Of a DNA stretch of 64,000 nucleotides, positions 8,500 through 16,863 are shown piece after piece. The position numbers and the translations under genes were made by a program. A model generated the notes under the pieces. That model had not been told where the DNA came from, did not search any database, and worked only from the letters and a program-made list of their open reading frames with translations. Each line of letters begins with the position of its first letter. The stretch's first letter is position 1. The DNA is from Lacibacter sediminis (GTDB lineage: Bacteria; Bacteroidota; Bacteroidia; Chitinophagales; Chitinophagaceae), in assembly GCF_014168535.1 (NCBI RefSeq), contig NZ_CP060007.1, forward strand, positions 4,092,001 through 4,156,000. The letters are read 5' to 3'.

Positions 8500-10041
8500 A
8501 TGCTCGTTAAAACCTTTGGAAGCGCTGTATACGGAGTGAACGCTATTACTATTACGGTAGAAGTGAATGTGAGCGGCGGACAAAAATTCTTTATGGTTGG
8601 GTTGCCCGATAGTGCAGTGAAAGAAAGCGAACAACGTATTGAGAGTGCTTTAAAAACATCCGGCTATTATTTTCCGAGAACAAAAGTTGTAGTAAACCTC
8701 GCACCTGCCGATATTAAAAAAACAGGAACTGCTTTTGATCTATCAATTGCTGTTGGTATTCTTGGAGCAACCGAGCAAATTGATAATCCCGAACGTCTGG
8801 CAGATTATGTCATCATGGGTGAGTTGAGTTTAGATGGAAGCATTCAATCAATTAAAGGTGCATTACCCATTGCGATACAGGCACGCAAAGAAAATTTTAA
8901 AGGCTTGATCGTTCCCAAACAAAATGCAAAGGAAGCAGGCATGGTGAACAACCTGAATGTGTACGGTGTAGAACACATCAATGATGTAATTGCATTTTTT
9001 AAAGATGAAACAAGTTTGCAACCAACTGTTGTAAACACAAGAGAAGAATTTTTTAATGCACAGTATGAATTTGATTTTGATTTTAATGATGTAAAAGGTC
9101 AGCATAATATTAAACGTGCATTGGAAATTGCAGCAGCTGGTAGTCATAATGCTATTCTTATTGGCCCACCTGGTGCAGGTAAAACAATGCTTGCAAAACG
9201 CTTACCTACCATTCTTCCACCATTGAGTTTGCAGGAAGCATTGGAAACAACAAAGATTCATAGTGTTGCAGGTAAATTGCCGGAGAACGCAACACTCATT
9301 TCAAAACGTCCGTTCCGTTCGCCACATCATACAATTTCAGATGTTGCTTTAGTCGGCGGCGGCACCAATCCGCAGCCCGGTGAAATTTCATTGGCACATA
9401 ATGGTGTATTGTTTTTAGATGAGTTGCCTGAATTTAAACGAACTGTACTGGAAGTGATGCGTCAACCAATGGAGGAACGGCGTGTTACGATTTCAAGAGC
9501 AAAGATCGCTATTGATTTTCCTGCATCGTTTATGCTGATCTCATCGATGAACCCCTGCCCCTGCGGTTTTTATAACCATCCCGAAAAAGAATGTACCTGT
9601 CCGCCCGGCGCTGTGCAGAAATATCTCAATAAAATTTCCGGTCCGTTGTTAGATCGTATCGATCTGCATGTGGAAGTAACGCCTGTTCCTTTCAGCGAAC
9701 TATCGAAATCTGAAAACAGCGAACCAAGTGCAGCTATCCGTGACCGTGTGATCGCTGCCAGGGAAATACAAGCTGAGCGTTATAAAGATGTAGAAGGTAT
9801 TTATGCCAATGCACAAATGAGCAGCAAACAACTTAAAGAAATTTGTGTGATCTCGCAGGCAGGTCAAACTTTGTTGAAAGCGGCGATGGATAAACTGAAC
9901 CTGAGTGCAAGGGCCTATGATCGTATTTTAAAAGTTAGTCGTACTATTGCCGACCTTGCTCAAAGCCCCGATATAAAAGTGGAACACCTGGCTGAAGCTA
10001 TTCAATACAGAAGTTTGGATCGGGAAGGATGGGCAGGGTGA
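8500..10041 (+). CDS. comM: ComM/YifB family Mg-chelatase-like AAA+ ATPase
   Basis: 513 residues, full length for the family. Domains: N-terminal Lon-protease-like fold (about 1-170), then AAA+ with Walker A GPPGAGKTML (about 223-232), Walker B LFLDELPEF, a cysteine-rich insert CPCGFYNHPEKECTC (about 352-366), and the C-terminal Mg-chelatase-type helical domain. In Vibrio, ComM is a hexameric branch-migration helicase used in natural transformation; comEC is also in this window (40.9 kb). The start ATG lacks an obvious promoter. A glycosyltransferase gene follows after 13 bp. Confidence 0.92.
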   Translation: MLVKTFGSAVYGVNAITITVEVNVSGGQKFFMVGLPDSAVKESEQRIESALKTSGYYFPRTKVVVNLAPADIKKTGTAFDLSIAVGILGATEQIDNPERLADYVIMGELSLDGSIQSIKGALPIAIQARKENFKGLIVPKQNAKEAGMVNNLNVYGVEHINDVIAFFKDETSLQPTVVNTREEFFNAQYEFDFDFNDVKGQHNIKRALEIAAAGSHNAILIGPPGAGKTMLAKRLPTILPPLSLQEALETTKIHSVAGKLPENATLISKRPFRSPHHTISDVALVGGGTNPQPGEISLAHNGVLFLDELPEFKRTVLEVMRQPMEERRVTISRAKIAIDFPASFMLISSMNPCPCGFYNHPEKECTCPPGAVQKYLNKISGPLLDRIDLHVEVTPVPFSELSKSENSEPSAAIRDRVIAAREIQAERYKDVEGIYANAQMSSKQLKEICVISQAGQTLLKAAMDKLNLSARAYDRILKVSRTIADLAQSPDIKVEHLAEAIQYRSLDREGWAG

Positions 10042-10054
10042 GAAAAATACTGTG

Positions 10055-10864
10055 ATGCTCGATTTTTATCTTTTAATTCCCTGTTATAACAATACGGATG
10101 GATTGATCCGGTCGCTTCTTTCGGTTGAATATTCGAAAGAAAAGTACAAAGTGCTGGTGGTTGATGATGGAAGCAATATTCCGGTATCGTTATCAGAACT
10201 TCCTGAAGTGTTACTACAAAAACAAACCATTGAAATCATCCGATTATCGGAAAACAAAGGCATCACGGAAGCATTGAACACAGGGCTTCGTTTAATTCTG
10301 GATAGAAATGATTCATTATACACTGCACGTTTAGATTGTGGCGATACCTGCACTCCAGATCGTTTTACAAAACAGATTTCGTTTTTAAGTGTAAACACTG
10401 ATGTAGCACTAGTAGGTTCTTTGTGTTTATTTGTTGATCATAAAAAAAATATCCGATTTGTTTACAAAGCTGCAGAGCATCGTTATGCAATTCTGAAACA
10501 AATGCATCTGAAATGCAGCTTCATTCATCCAACAGTTATTTTCAGGAATGAAATAATTAAGAATACGAAGCTTTATCCTTATGACTATCCTTATGCGGAG
10601 GATTATGCGTTCTTCTTTGAGTTAACGAAGAAATATAAGACGCACATCATTCAAGAGATACTGGTTGAAACCCAAATAGATACCAATGGAATAAGTGTAA
10701 AAAAAAGACAACAACAAATAAGATCAAAAATCAACATCATCAGATTCTACGGCATTAATAAATCACTAACTTGCAGAGGTCTGGTAAGACAATATTTACT
10801 CGCATTGCTTCCTTATAAATTGATTACCCAAATCAAGCATTTGTTTTTCCACATCGAAAAATAA
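10055..10864 (+). CDS. Family 2 glycosyltransferase
   Basis: 269-residue GT-A enzyme with no membrane helix. Nucleotide-sugar-binding DDGS motif (LVVDDGSNIP, about 32-41), a DxGD motif in RLDCGDTC replacing the usual DxD, and an acidic EDYAFF segment as the likely catalytic-base region. A GTG at 10052 directly precedes ATG 10055; I use the ATG. It follows comM closely and may be read through from it. Donor and acceptor unknown. It marks the left edge of the polysaccharide gene region. Confidence 0.85.
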   Translation: MLDFYLLIPCYNNTDGLIRSLLSVEYSKEKYKVLVVDDGSNIPVSLSELPEVLLQKQTIEIIRLSENKGITEALNTGLRLILDRNDSLYTARLDCGDTCTPDRFTKQISFLSVNTDVALVGSLCLFVDHKKNIRFVYKAAEHRYAILKQMHLKCSFIHPTVIFRNEIIKNTKLYPYDYPYAEDYAFFFELTKKYKTHIIQEILVETQIDTNGISVKKRQQQIRSKINIIRFYGINKSLTCRGLVRQYLLALLPYKLITQIKHLFFHIEK

Positions 10865-10934
10865 ATTGTTCGCTAAAATTCATAACTGTGTGTTATTAAG
10901 TAATAAGTGTGCGTTCATTTAACCTTGCAGCAAG

Positions 10935-10942
10935 TACCTTTG
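10935..10942 (+). promoter_or_regulatory. -7 element upstream of the polysaccharide gene run
   Basis: TACCTTTG matches TAnnTTTG. The next gene starts at 11016, giving a leader of roughly 65-70 nt, longer than for most genes here. No convincing -33 seen. Confidence 0.5.
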
Positions 10943-11015
10943 CAGCGGTTTTTATTTTTCGCTTGTCAGACTATTGACAAAAAGAGAACCTGAGAAAAAA
11001 ATACAATATCTGTAA

Positions 11016-12092
11016 ATGAGAATTGTTCATGTTGTGGAGCCGTTTGCATCCGGCGTAGTAACCTTCGTAAAATCACTGGTGGAACATCTGCCGGAAGACT
11101 ATCATATTGTTATACATGGAGAACGGCAGGAAGTGATGGAACGTGCTGAGGTAAAAAAACTTTTCCCTCCCCACCAGGTAAAATTTATTCATTGGAAATC
11201 GGCGCAAAGAGGTCTTCACCCTGTGAAAGACACAAGGGCTTTATTTGAATTATACAATATTTTGAAGCGTTTCCGTTCGGCAGATGTTGTTCATCTACAC
11301 TCCTCGAAAAGCGGTTTTATCGGACGCCTGGCCTGTCGTTGGTTAAAGATCAAAAATGTTATTTACACCCCCAATGGTGCGCCCTTTCTCATGCAGCAAA
11401 GTAAATTCAAACAATTACTGTATAAGCAGCTTGAATTGATCGGTCATTCATTTGGTGGTAAAGTTGTTTGTGTATCTGCATCAGAAGCTGAAGCTTACAA
11501 GCAATTAGGTATTGAGGCCTCTTATATAAATAACGGCACCACCCTGCCGTTTGTCAGTAATCAGCTATTTACCCCTAGAACAGATCAAACTAAATTCATC
11601 ATTGCTTTTTCAGGCCGCATACTGGCGCAAAAGAACCCGAAGCGCTTTAATGAGATCGCCCAACAGTTTTTGAGTTACTCAAATGTTGAATTTGTATGGA
11701 TCGGCGATGGCGAAGACAGTCATTTATTATCCTGCCCCAACATACGTATTACCGGCTGGCTAACTGAAGATGAAGTAAAGAATGAATTAGCAAAAGCTTC
11801 ATTATACTTATCAACTGCAGATTACGAAGGTTTATCCTTCGGCGTTTTAGAAGCGATGGCTTTAGGTAAACCATTGATCTTATCGAATTGTACCGGAAAT
11901 AAAGACATTATCCGTTATGGTGTAAATGGAGATCTGTTTGAAACAACAGCACAGGCTTGTACGCAGATCCATTATTACATCAACAATCCCTTTATGATGG
12001 AAGCAATGGGCACCTACTCAAAAGACCTTTGCAAAACAGAGTTTAACGCAGCCAGCAGTGCGGGTAACTATCGACTTGCTTATACCTATTAA
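11016..12092 (+). CDS. Family 4 glycosyltransferase (GT-B fold)
   Basis: 358 residues. The N-terminal Rossmann domain starts at once (MRIVHVVEPFASGVVTF) with the glycine-rich acceptor loop. The C-terminal domain has FSGRILAQKNP, WIGDGED and the donor-binding E-x7-E motif in DYEGLSFGVLEAMALGKP. Such enzymes add sugars to lipid-linked glycans at the cytoplasmic membrane. First gene after the 10935 promoter and probably the head of a long operon ending with wzm-wzt at 22.7 kb. Confidence 0.88.
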   Translation: MRIVHVVEPFASGVVTFVKSLVEHLPEDYHIVIHGERQEVMERAEVKKLFPPHQVKFIHWKSAQRGLHPVKDTRALFELYNILKRFRSADVVHLHSSKSGFIGRLACRWLKIKNVIYTPNGAPFLMQQSKFKQLLYKQLELIGHSFGGKVVCVSASEAEAYKQLGIEASYINNGTTLPFVSNQLFTPRTDQTKFIIAFSGRILAQKNPKRFNEIAQQFLSYSNVEFVWIGDGEDSHLLSCPNIRITGWLTEDEVKNELAKASLYLSTADYEGLSFGVLEAMALGKPLILSNCTGNKDIIRYGVNGDLFETTAQACTQIHYYINNPFMMEAMGTYSKDLCKTEFNAASSAGNYRLAYTY

Positions 12093-12109
12093 ACCAATAA
12101 GACACCAAT

Positions 12110-12514
12110 ATGGATACGCAACAAAACAAACAGGCAGATCAAGGTAAATTGATCGCATTACCCGGCAACTTAACAGAGCTTCAGTTAGAAGATCTGTTAC
12201 GCCAGGTGTACAGTCATTTACTATCTGAAAATGAATATAAACGTGAACGCATTGAAGAATTGATCATTCGACTAAAAGATCTTGAAGCTAAACTTGCTGA
12301 AGAACAACAAGAAAAGAAACAACTTCATAAAACACTGAGTGAAGAAAATAAAAAGCAGGAAGGCACAAAACAACTGATCAATAAATTACTGGAAGATATC
12401 AGGAGATATCAGAATGATATTGAATGGTATAAGCGGACGTATGAGAAAAGGAAGGTAGCTGGAATTTTAAAAGACAGATTTAAGAGTATTTTTTCCTCAC
12501 AAAATAACAAATAG
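12110..12514 (+). CDS. Coiled-coil protein of the polysaccharide locus, unknown
   Basis: 134 residues, dominated by a Glu/Lys/Gln-rich heptad helix from about 40 to 110 (EELIIRLKDLEAKLAEEQQE and onward), with a basic C-terminus. No signal peptide or membrane span. It sits 17 bp after a GT4 gene and 4 bp before a methyltransferase. Coiled coils act as rulers or scaffolds in some O-antigen systems (for example E. coli WbdD); a similar role here is inference only. Confidence 0.6.
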   Translation: MDTQQNKQADQGKLIALPGNLTELQLEDLLRQVYSHLLSENEYKRERIEELIIRLKDLEAKLAEEQQEKKQLHKTLSEENKKQEGTKQLINKLLEDIRRYQNDIEWYKRTYEKRKVAGILKDRFKSIFSSQNNK

Positions 12515-12518
12515 AAAA

Positions 12519-13385
12519 ATGAATACATCTTGGGAAAGCAGTGTAATTCTTGCTGCCACAAAAACTAATTTTGAAGTTTTACCTTCAGTTGGAATGTTCG
12601 CAACACAAGAGCATTACATTGACGTTACCAAAATTGAACTTGAAGAAGAGCTAAACGTATATCTAAAAAAAGATACCCACCCATTACCTGTTACCGAAGA
12701 TAGAGAAGGCTACTATGACGATAGACATTATGACTATTGGCTGAGCGGCTTAATTGAGTTTTTAAGAATAAGAAGCATATCAGAAAAATATATTGGCAAG
12801 ATCGGTAAAGAAACCAAAGTGCTTGATTTTGGATGTGCTTCAGGTCGTGTCTTGAGACATTTTGCATTGCAAAGCACTACTGTAAGTTGGGGTTGTGATA
12901 TTAATGAAAATCATGTTCTTTGGTGCAACAAATATTTACCTAATAACTCTATTGTTTTTCAGAACACATCCCTTCCGCACTTACAAATAGCAGATAATTT
13001 TTTGGATCTAATATATTGCCTGTCAGTATTCACGCATATCGAATCATTTGAGACCTCCTGGCTTTGTGAATTAAACAGAATTTTAAAGCCAGGAGGCATT
13101 GCGTACATAACTATTCATGATGAAAACTCTTGGCAAATAATGCCAAAAGATTGGGGAGTAGGCTACGCTGTAATTAATCATCCGGAATTTAACGAAGAAT
13201 GGCTGACCGCTGGCTTCCCTAATGAAAAATTTATCTCAAGATGGCAGAATAATAAATCATATACATCCAATGTTTTTTATCGCTTATCCTATATCGAGCA
13301 TGTATGGAGTAAGTTTTTTTCTATTAAAGAAATTATTCCCAACGGCAGTAATTATCAAACAGTTTTGATTTTACAGAAAAACTAA
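12519..13385 (+). CDS. Class I SAM-dependent methyltransferase
   Basis: 288 residues. SAM-binding motif I VLDFGCASGRVLRHF (about 104-118), acidic motif II in WGCDINENH, YCLSVFTHIES, and post-motif ILKPGGIAYITIH. The N-terminal 100 residues are family-specific and not recognised. Its place between a coiled-coil gene and an FkbM methyltransferase within a glycosyltransferase operon suggests methylation of a sugar or of the glycan end. The coding is AT-rich compared with the flanks of the locus. Confidence 0.8.
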   Translation: MNTSWESSVILAATKTNFEVLPSVGMFATQEHYIDVTKIELEEELNVYLKKDTHPLPVTEDREGYYDDRHYDYWLSGLIEFLRIRSISEKYIGKIGKETKVLDFGCASGRVLRHFALQSTTVSWGCDINENHVLWCNKYLPNNSIVFQNTSLPHLQIADNFLDLIYCLSVFTHIESFETSWLCELNRILKPGGIAYITIHDENSWQIMPKDWGVGYAVINHPEFNEEWLTAGFPNEKFISRWQNNKSYTSNVFYRLSYIEHVWSKFFSIKEIIPNGSNYQTVLILQKN

Positions 13386-13391
13386 TAATCC

Positions 13392-14417
13392 TTGTACTTA
13401 TCAGTAATTCTAAACAATAAGCTTCAATATAGGCTCATACACAATGAGGCAAGTGAAGACTACATTTTATCTAGTATTGAAAAATATAATAACTGGGAAC
13501 CTAATGTAACACGAAAATTTTTATTGATTCTTGAAAAAGCATCGGAGTATAATACTACAGGATTGGTTTTAGATGTAGGTGCATGCTTTGGCTATTATTC
13601 AATTTTAGCAGCAAAACTTGGATTTAAAACTTATGCGTTTGAACCTAACCCAAAAACTGCCGAACTGCTAGAAAAAAATGTTTCATTAAATCAACTGAAT
13701 CATCTTGTAAAAATTCAAAAAAATGCGCTTGGCAGCACAACAAGGAAACAAACCCTTTCGGTTCCTGAGAAAAACTTTGGTGCTGGAAACTTCTTTGGGT
13801 CTGGTGAGGTAAACTATGAAATAGAAGTAAATGTACTCGATGATTTTGAGTTACCTGAAAAAATATTGATTTTTAAAATTGATGTGGAAGGACACGAGCC
13901 GGATGTTTTAAAAGGAAGCCTGAATACAATTCTTGAATTGAAGGCAGAATTTATTTTTCTGGAAATATCACCGAAGTTCAATGCAATAAAAGAAATTATC
14001 AATACTATTTTTATACCTCTATGGAAAGCTGAATATCAATCCTTTGACATTGGTTTACAGGATACAGGTGTCTTATCTGAAGCTATCGAAGTCTTTCAAC
14101 TTTTTGACAAAGAGCATCTCCTCACAGAATACTTGCTTAATAAAGGTCAAACGAATTTTATTTTTATTCGAAGAAATGGCGATAATGAGACGCTTGATGC
14201 GCATTCTTTTAAACAAGATATTATAACAACTTGGACTAATGACTATATCCAAAAATTGTTAAAGGATACCATTCAAGATCACAAAATGATTGGGGAATTA
14301 AAATTATTGATTGAGACATTAAAAAAAGAAAATCACAAGCTTTTTGAAGACCTCAAAAATGCTGCAGAATTTCAAAAAGAATTACTGGAAGTAATTAATC
14401 ATAACCCAAAGAATTAA
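13392..14417 (+). CDS. FkbM-family methyltransferase with C-terminal coiled coil
   Basis: 341 residues. FkbM core: LVLDVGACFGYYSI (SAM motif I, about 57-70), TYAFEPNP, and FKIDVEGHEPDVLKG (about 160-174), the family's signature. The last ~60 residues (KLLKDTIQDHK onward) form a Leu/Lys/Glu-rich helix likely to be coiled coil. The only possible start is TTG 13392: the in-frame codon two upstream is a stop. FkbM proteins O-methylate sugars or polyketides; context points to a glycan. Line 13921-13980 hand-counts at 18 G/C in 60. Confidence 0.8.
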   Translation: MYLSVILNNKLQYRLIHNEASEDYILSSIEKYNNWEPNVTRKFLLILEKASEYNTTGLVLDVGACFGYYSILAAKLGFKTYAFEPNPKTAELLEKNVSLNQLNHLVKIQKNALGSTTRKQTLSVPEKNFGAGNFFGSGEVNYEIEVNVLDDFELPEKILIFKIDVEGHEPDVLKGSLNTILELKAEFIFLEISPKFNAIKEIINTIFIPLWKAEYQSFDIGLQDTGVLSEAIEVFQLFDKEHLLTEYLLNKGQTNFIFIRRNGDNETLDAHSFKQDIITTWTNDYIQKLLKDTIQDHKMIGELKLLIETLKKENHKLFEDLKNAAEFQKELLEVINHNPKN

Positions 14418-14446
14418 CAGATCTAGACCGTATTTATAAGTATTAA

Positions 14447-16858
14447 ATGAGCATGTCATCTTTACCATCTAATCCAATTGAAAGAAAGAGATTTTATAAT
14501 TATAAATCTCAATTATCTTCATTACAGTCTGAAGTATCTGTTATTACTCCGATTTATAATGCAGGATCTGTATTTTCAGAAACGATCACATGTGTTCTTA
14601 ATCAGTCATTTCAAAATTTTGAATGGATAATCATTAATGATTGTTCTACGGATGAAAACACATTGACGTTACTGAAGAACCTCGAAAATGAAGATAACCG
14701 TGTTAGAGTCATTCACAATTCTACAAATATTGGTCCCGCAGGATCGAGAAATAATGGAATAAAATCTTCTACTGGTAATTATCTCTTCTTTGTAGATGCT
14801 GATGATTTGCTGGAGTTAACAGTTATCGAAAAATACTGGTTATTTCTTCAGAACAATCAATCCTTTACATTTTGCAATGCATGGCATTATGGTTTCGGAT
14901 CTCAAGAATATATATGGAAAAAAGGTTTTGAACTCGGCAGGAACTTTCTGAATGAAAATCCCATACAGCCAACATTCATGGCGAGGAGAATCGTATTTAA
15001 CTATGTAGAATTTGATGAAACCATAAAAGATGGGTTTGAAGATTGGGATTTTTGGTTAAGATGCGCCAGCGCAGGTTTTTGGGGCTGCACTATTCCCGAA
15101 CTCCTTTACTGGTATCGTAGGACTCCTAATATTTCTGAAAAATGGAAGAACTGGGATATGGGCGAAAAAATGCAGCGATTTCAAAATGTGTTGAAAGAAA
15201 AGTATGCGCAAAAATTACGCTATTCATTTCCTGATCCAAAGCCAGATGAATTTAGAAGAGGGCATCTTATAAACCCTAAATCGGATAAATCTGCATCTTT
15301 AAACAACTTGTTAAAAGACTCTGATAAAAACATCTTTCTTATTCTCCCGTGGCTGTCAATGGGCGGAGCAGACAAATTTAACCTTGATCTCGTAAAGGGG
15401 TTGACTGAACTTGGTTGGAAAATCACTATAATAACAACACAACCATCAGAAAACGCTTGGATGCCTCTTTTTCTGAACTATACTTCAGACATTTTTGTAT
15501 TACCAAACTATACTAATCCTGCCTATTTTTTTGACTATATAAAATATCTTACTAAAACACGTAAGCCAAGTAGTTATCTCATATCAAACTCCGAGTTTGG
15601 TTATTATCTCGCCCCACTCTTAAAATATTCATTTCCCGATATTCCTCTATTGGACTATAACCATATGGAAGAAGAATACTGGAATAATGGCGGTCATCCT
15701 CAACAATCTGTAATTCACACAGCTTTATTTGAACGACATATCGTTTCCTCGCAGCACTTAAAAAAATGGATGATAAAACGAGGGGTAAAAGAAGAAAAAG
15801 TTTCAACTGTATATACTGCAATAGATTGTACCCAAAATAAACCCAATCTTTCTCTTAGAGAAGAATTAAGAACAAAATGGGGAGTAGATGAACATCTATG
15901 CATAATTGCATTTTCTGGAAGACTTGTCCCCCAAAAACAACCGGAAGTGTTGATTGAAACGATAAGGGAATTAAAAAAACTTCAGGATAACGGTTTTGTT
16001 CTTGCTGTAATTGGAGATGGACCGGATAGAATACTAATGGAAAATCTGATCGCAAAATACGATCTAGAAAATTTAATATGGTTCATGGGTGAACTAAGTA
16101 ATACCGAAACATTAGAAACATTGCAAGCTTGTGACGTTTATTTTCTTCCCTCGCAATGGGAGGGAATTTCCTTGGCTATTTACGAAGCAATGGCAATAGC
16201 CCTACCTATAGTTGGAGCAGATGTAGGAGGACAAAAAGAGCTAGTCACATACAATGAAGGATATCTCATTAAAAAGGGAACAATACAAGAGGAAGCCAAG
16301 AACTATGCGACGATTCTTTATTCATTGGTGATCGACCCTGCTAAAAGAAAAAAAACCGGGCAAAATGCCAAAATCAGAGTACAGTCACATTTTCAACTTG
16401 ATAAAATGCCTGTTCAAATTGAAAACATACTTACTGATGTAATCGACAATCACAAACTTATAGCAAAAAAAGAAATAAGTTTTTCACTTGAACAGGTATA
16501 TTCACTTTTGTTCTTCGAGCGAACCCTTGCCAATAAGCTATGGGCAGATCAACATAAGTTCAACAGCAAGTCTACAAAAGATATTGCTGCAACTTCAACA
16601 CAAACCCACACAATTGTAAATGAAAAAATCACATGGTATCATGAAAATTATGAGCCTCTTCCATCTTGGTATAAAAAGGGTGGACATGTTCTCAAAATCA
16701 TATACCGAAAAAAAGATTGGCGCAGTATATATTCAAATAAATATAAATTAAATCCTGAAAAAGCTAGTGGAGAACAATGGTACAGGGAAGAATATGACAG
16801 TCTCCCCGACTGGTATAAAGCCATTGGAGCAAACTTGCTTAAAAAAAAAGTTAAGTAG
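14447..16858 (+). CDS. Bifunctional GT2-GT4 glycosyltransferase with C-terminal WY repeats
   Basis: 803 residues. A GT2 domain (about 30-260: VSVITPIYNAG, IIINDCSTDE, FFVDADDLLE, GFEDWDFWLR) is fused to a GT4 domain (about 285-660: LPWLSMGGADKFN, FSGRLVPQKQPE, VIGDGPDR, QWEGISLAIYEAMA). The tail (about 725-803) holds two copies of W-Y-x-E-x-Y-x-x-L-P-x-W-Y-K, at about 730-749 and 778-797. Two active sites in one chain suggest it adds two consecutive sugars of a repeating unit. Paralogous to the next gene. Cytoplasmic, no membrane span. Confidence 0.88.
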   Translation: MSMSSLPSNPIERKRFYNYKSQLSSLQSEVSVITPIYNAGSVFSETITCVLNQSFQNFEWIIINDCSTDENTLTLLKNLENEDNRVRVIHNSTNIGPAGSRNNGIKSSTGNYLFFVDADDLLELTVIEKYWLFLQNNQSFTFCNAWHYGFGSQEYIWKKGFELGRNFLNENPIQPTFMARRIVFNYVEFDETIKDGFEDWDFWLRCASAGFWGCTIPELLYWYRRTPNISEKWKNWDMGEKMQRFQNVLKEKYAQKLRYSFPDPKPDEFRRGHLINPKSDKSASLNNLLKDSDKNIFLILPWLSMGGADKFNLDLVKGLTELGWKITIITTQPSENAWMPLFLNYTSDIFVLPNYTNPAYFFDYIKYLTKTRKPSSYLISNSEFGYYLAPLLKYSFPDIPLLDYNHMEEEYWNNGGHPQQSVIHTALFERHIVSSQHLKKWMIKRGVKEEKVSTVYTAIDCTQNKPNLSLREELRTKWGVDEHLCIIAFSGRLVPQKQPEVLIETIRELKKLQDNGFVLAVIGDGPDRILMENLIAKYDLENLIWFMGELSNTETLETLQACDVYFLPSQWEGISLAIYEAMAIALPIVGADVGGQKELVTYNEGYLIKKGTIQEEAKNYATILYSLVIDPAKRKKTGQNAKIRVQSHFQLDKMPVQIENILTDVIDNHKLIAKKEISFSLEQVYSLLFFERTLANKLWADQHKFNSKSTKDIAATSTQTHTIVNEKITWYHENYEPLPSWYKKGGHVLKIIYRKKDWRSIYSNKYKLNPEKASGEQWYREEYDSLPDWYKAIGANLLKKKVK

Positions 16859-16863
16859 AAATC

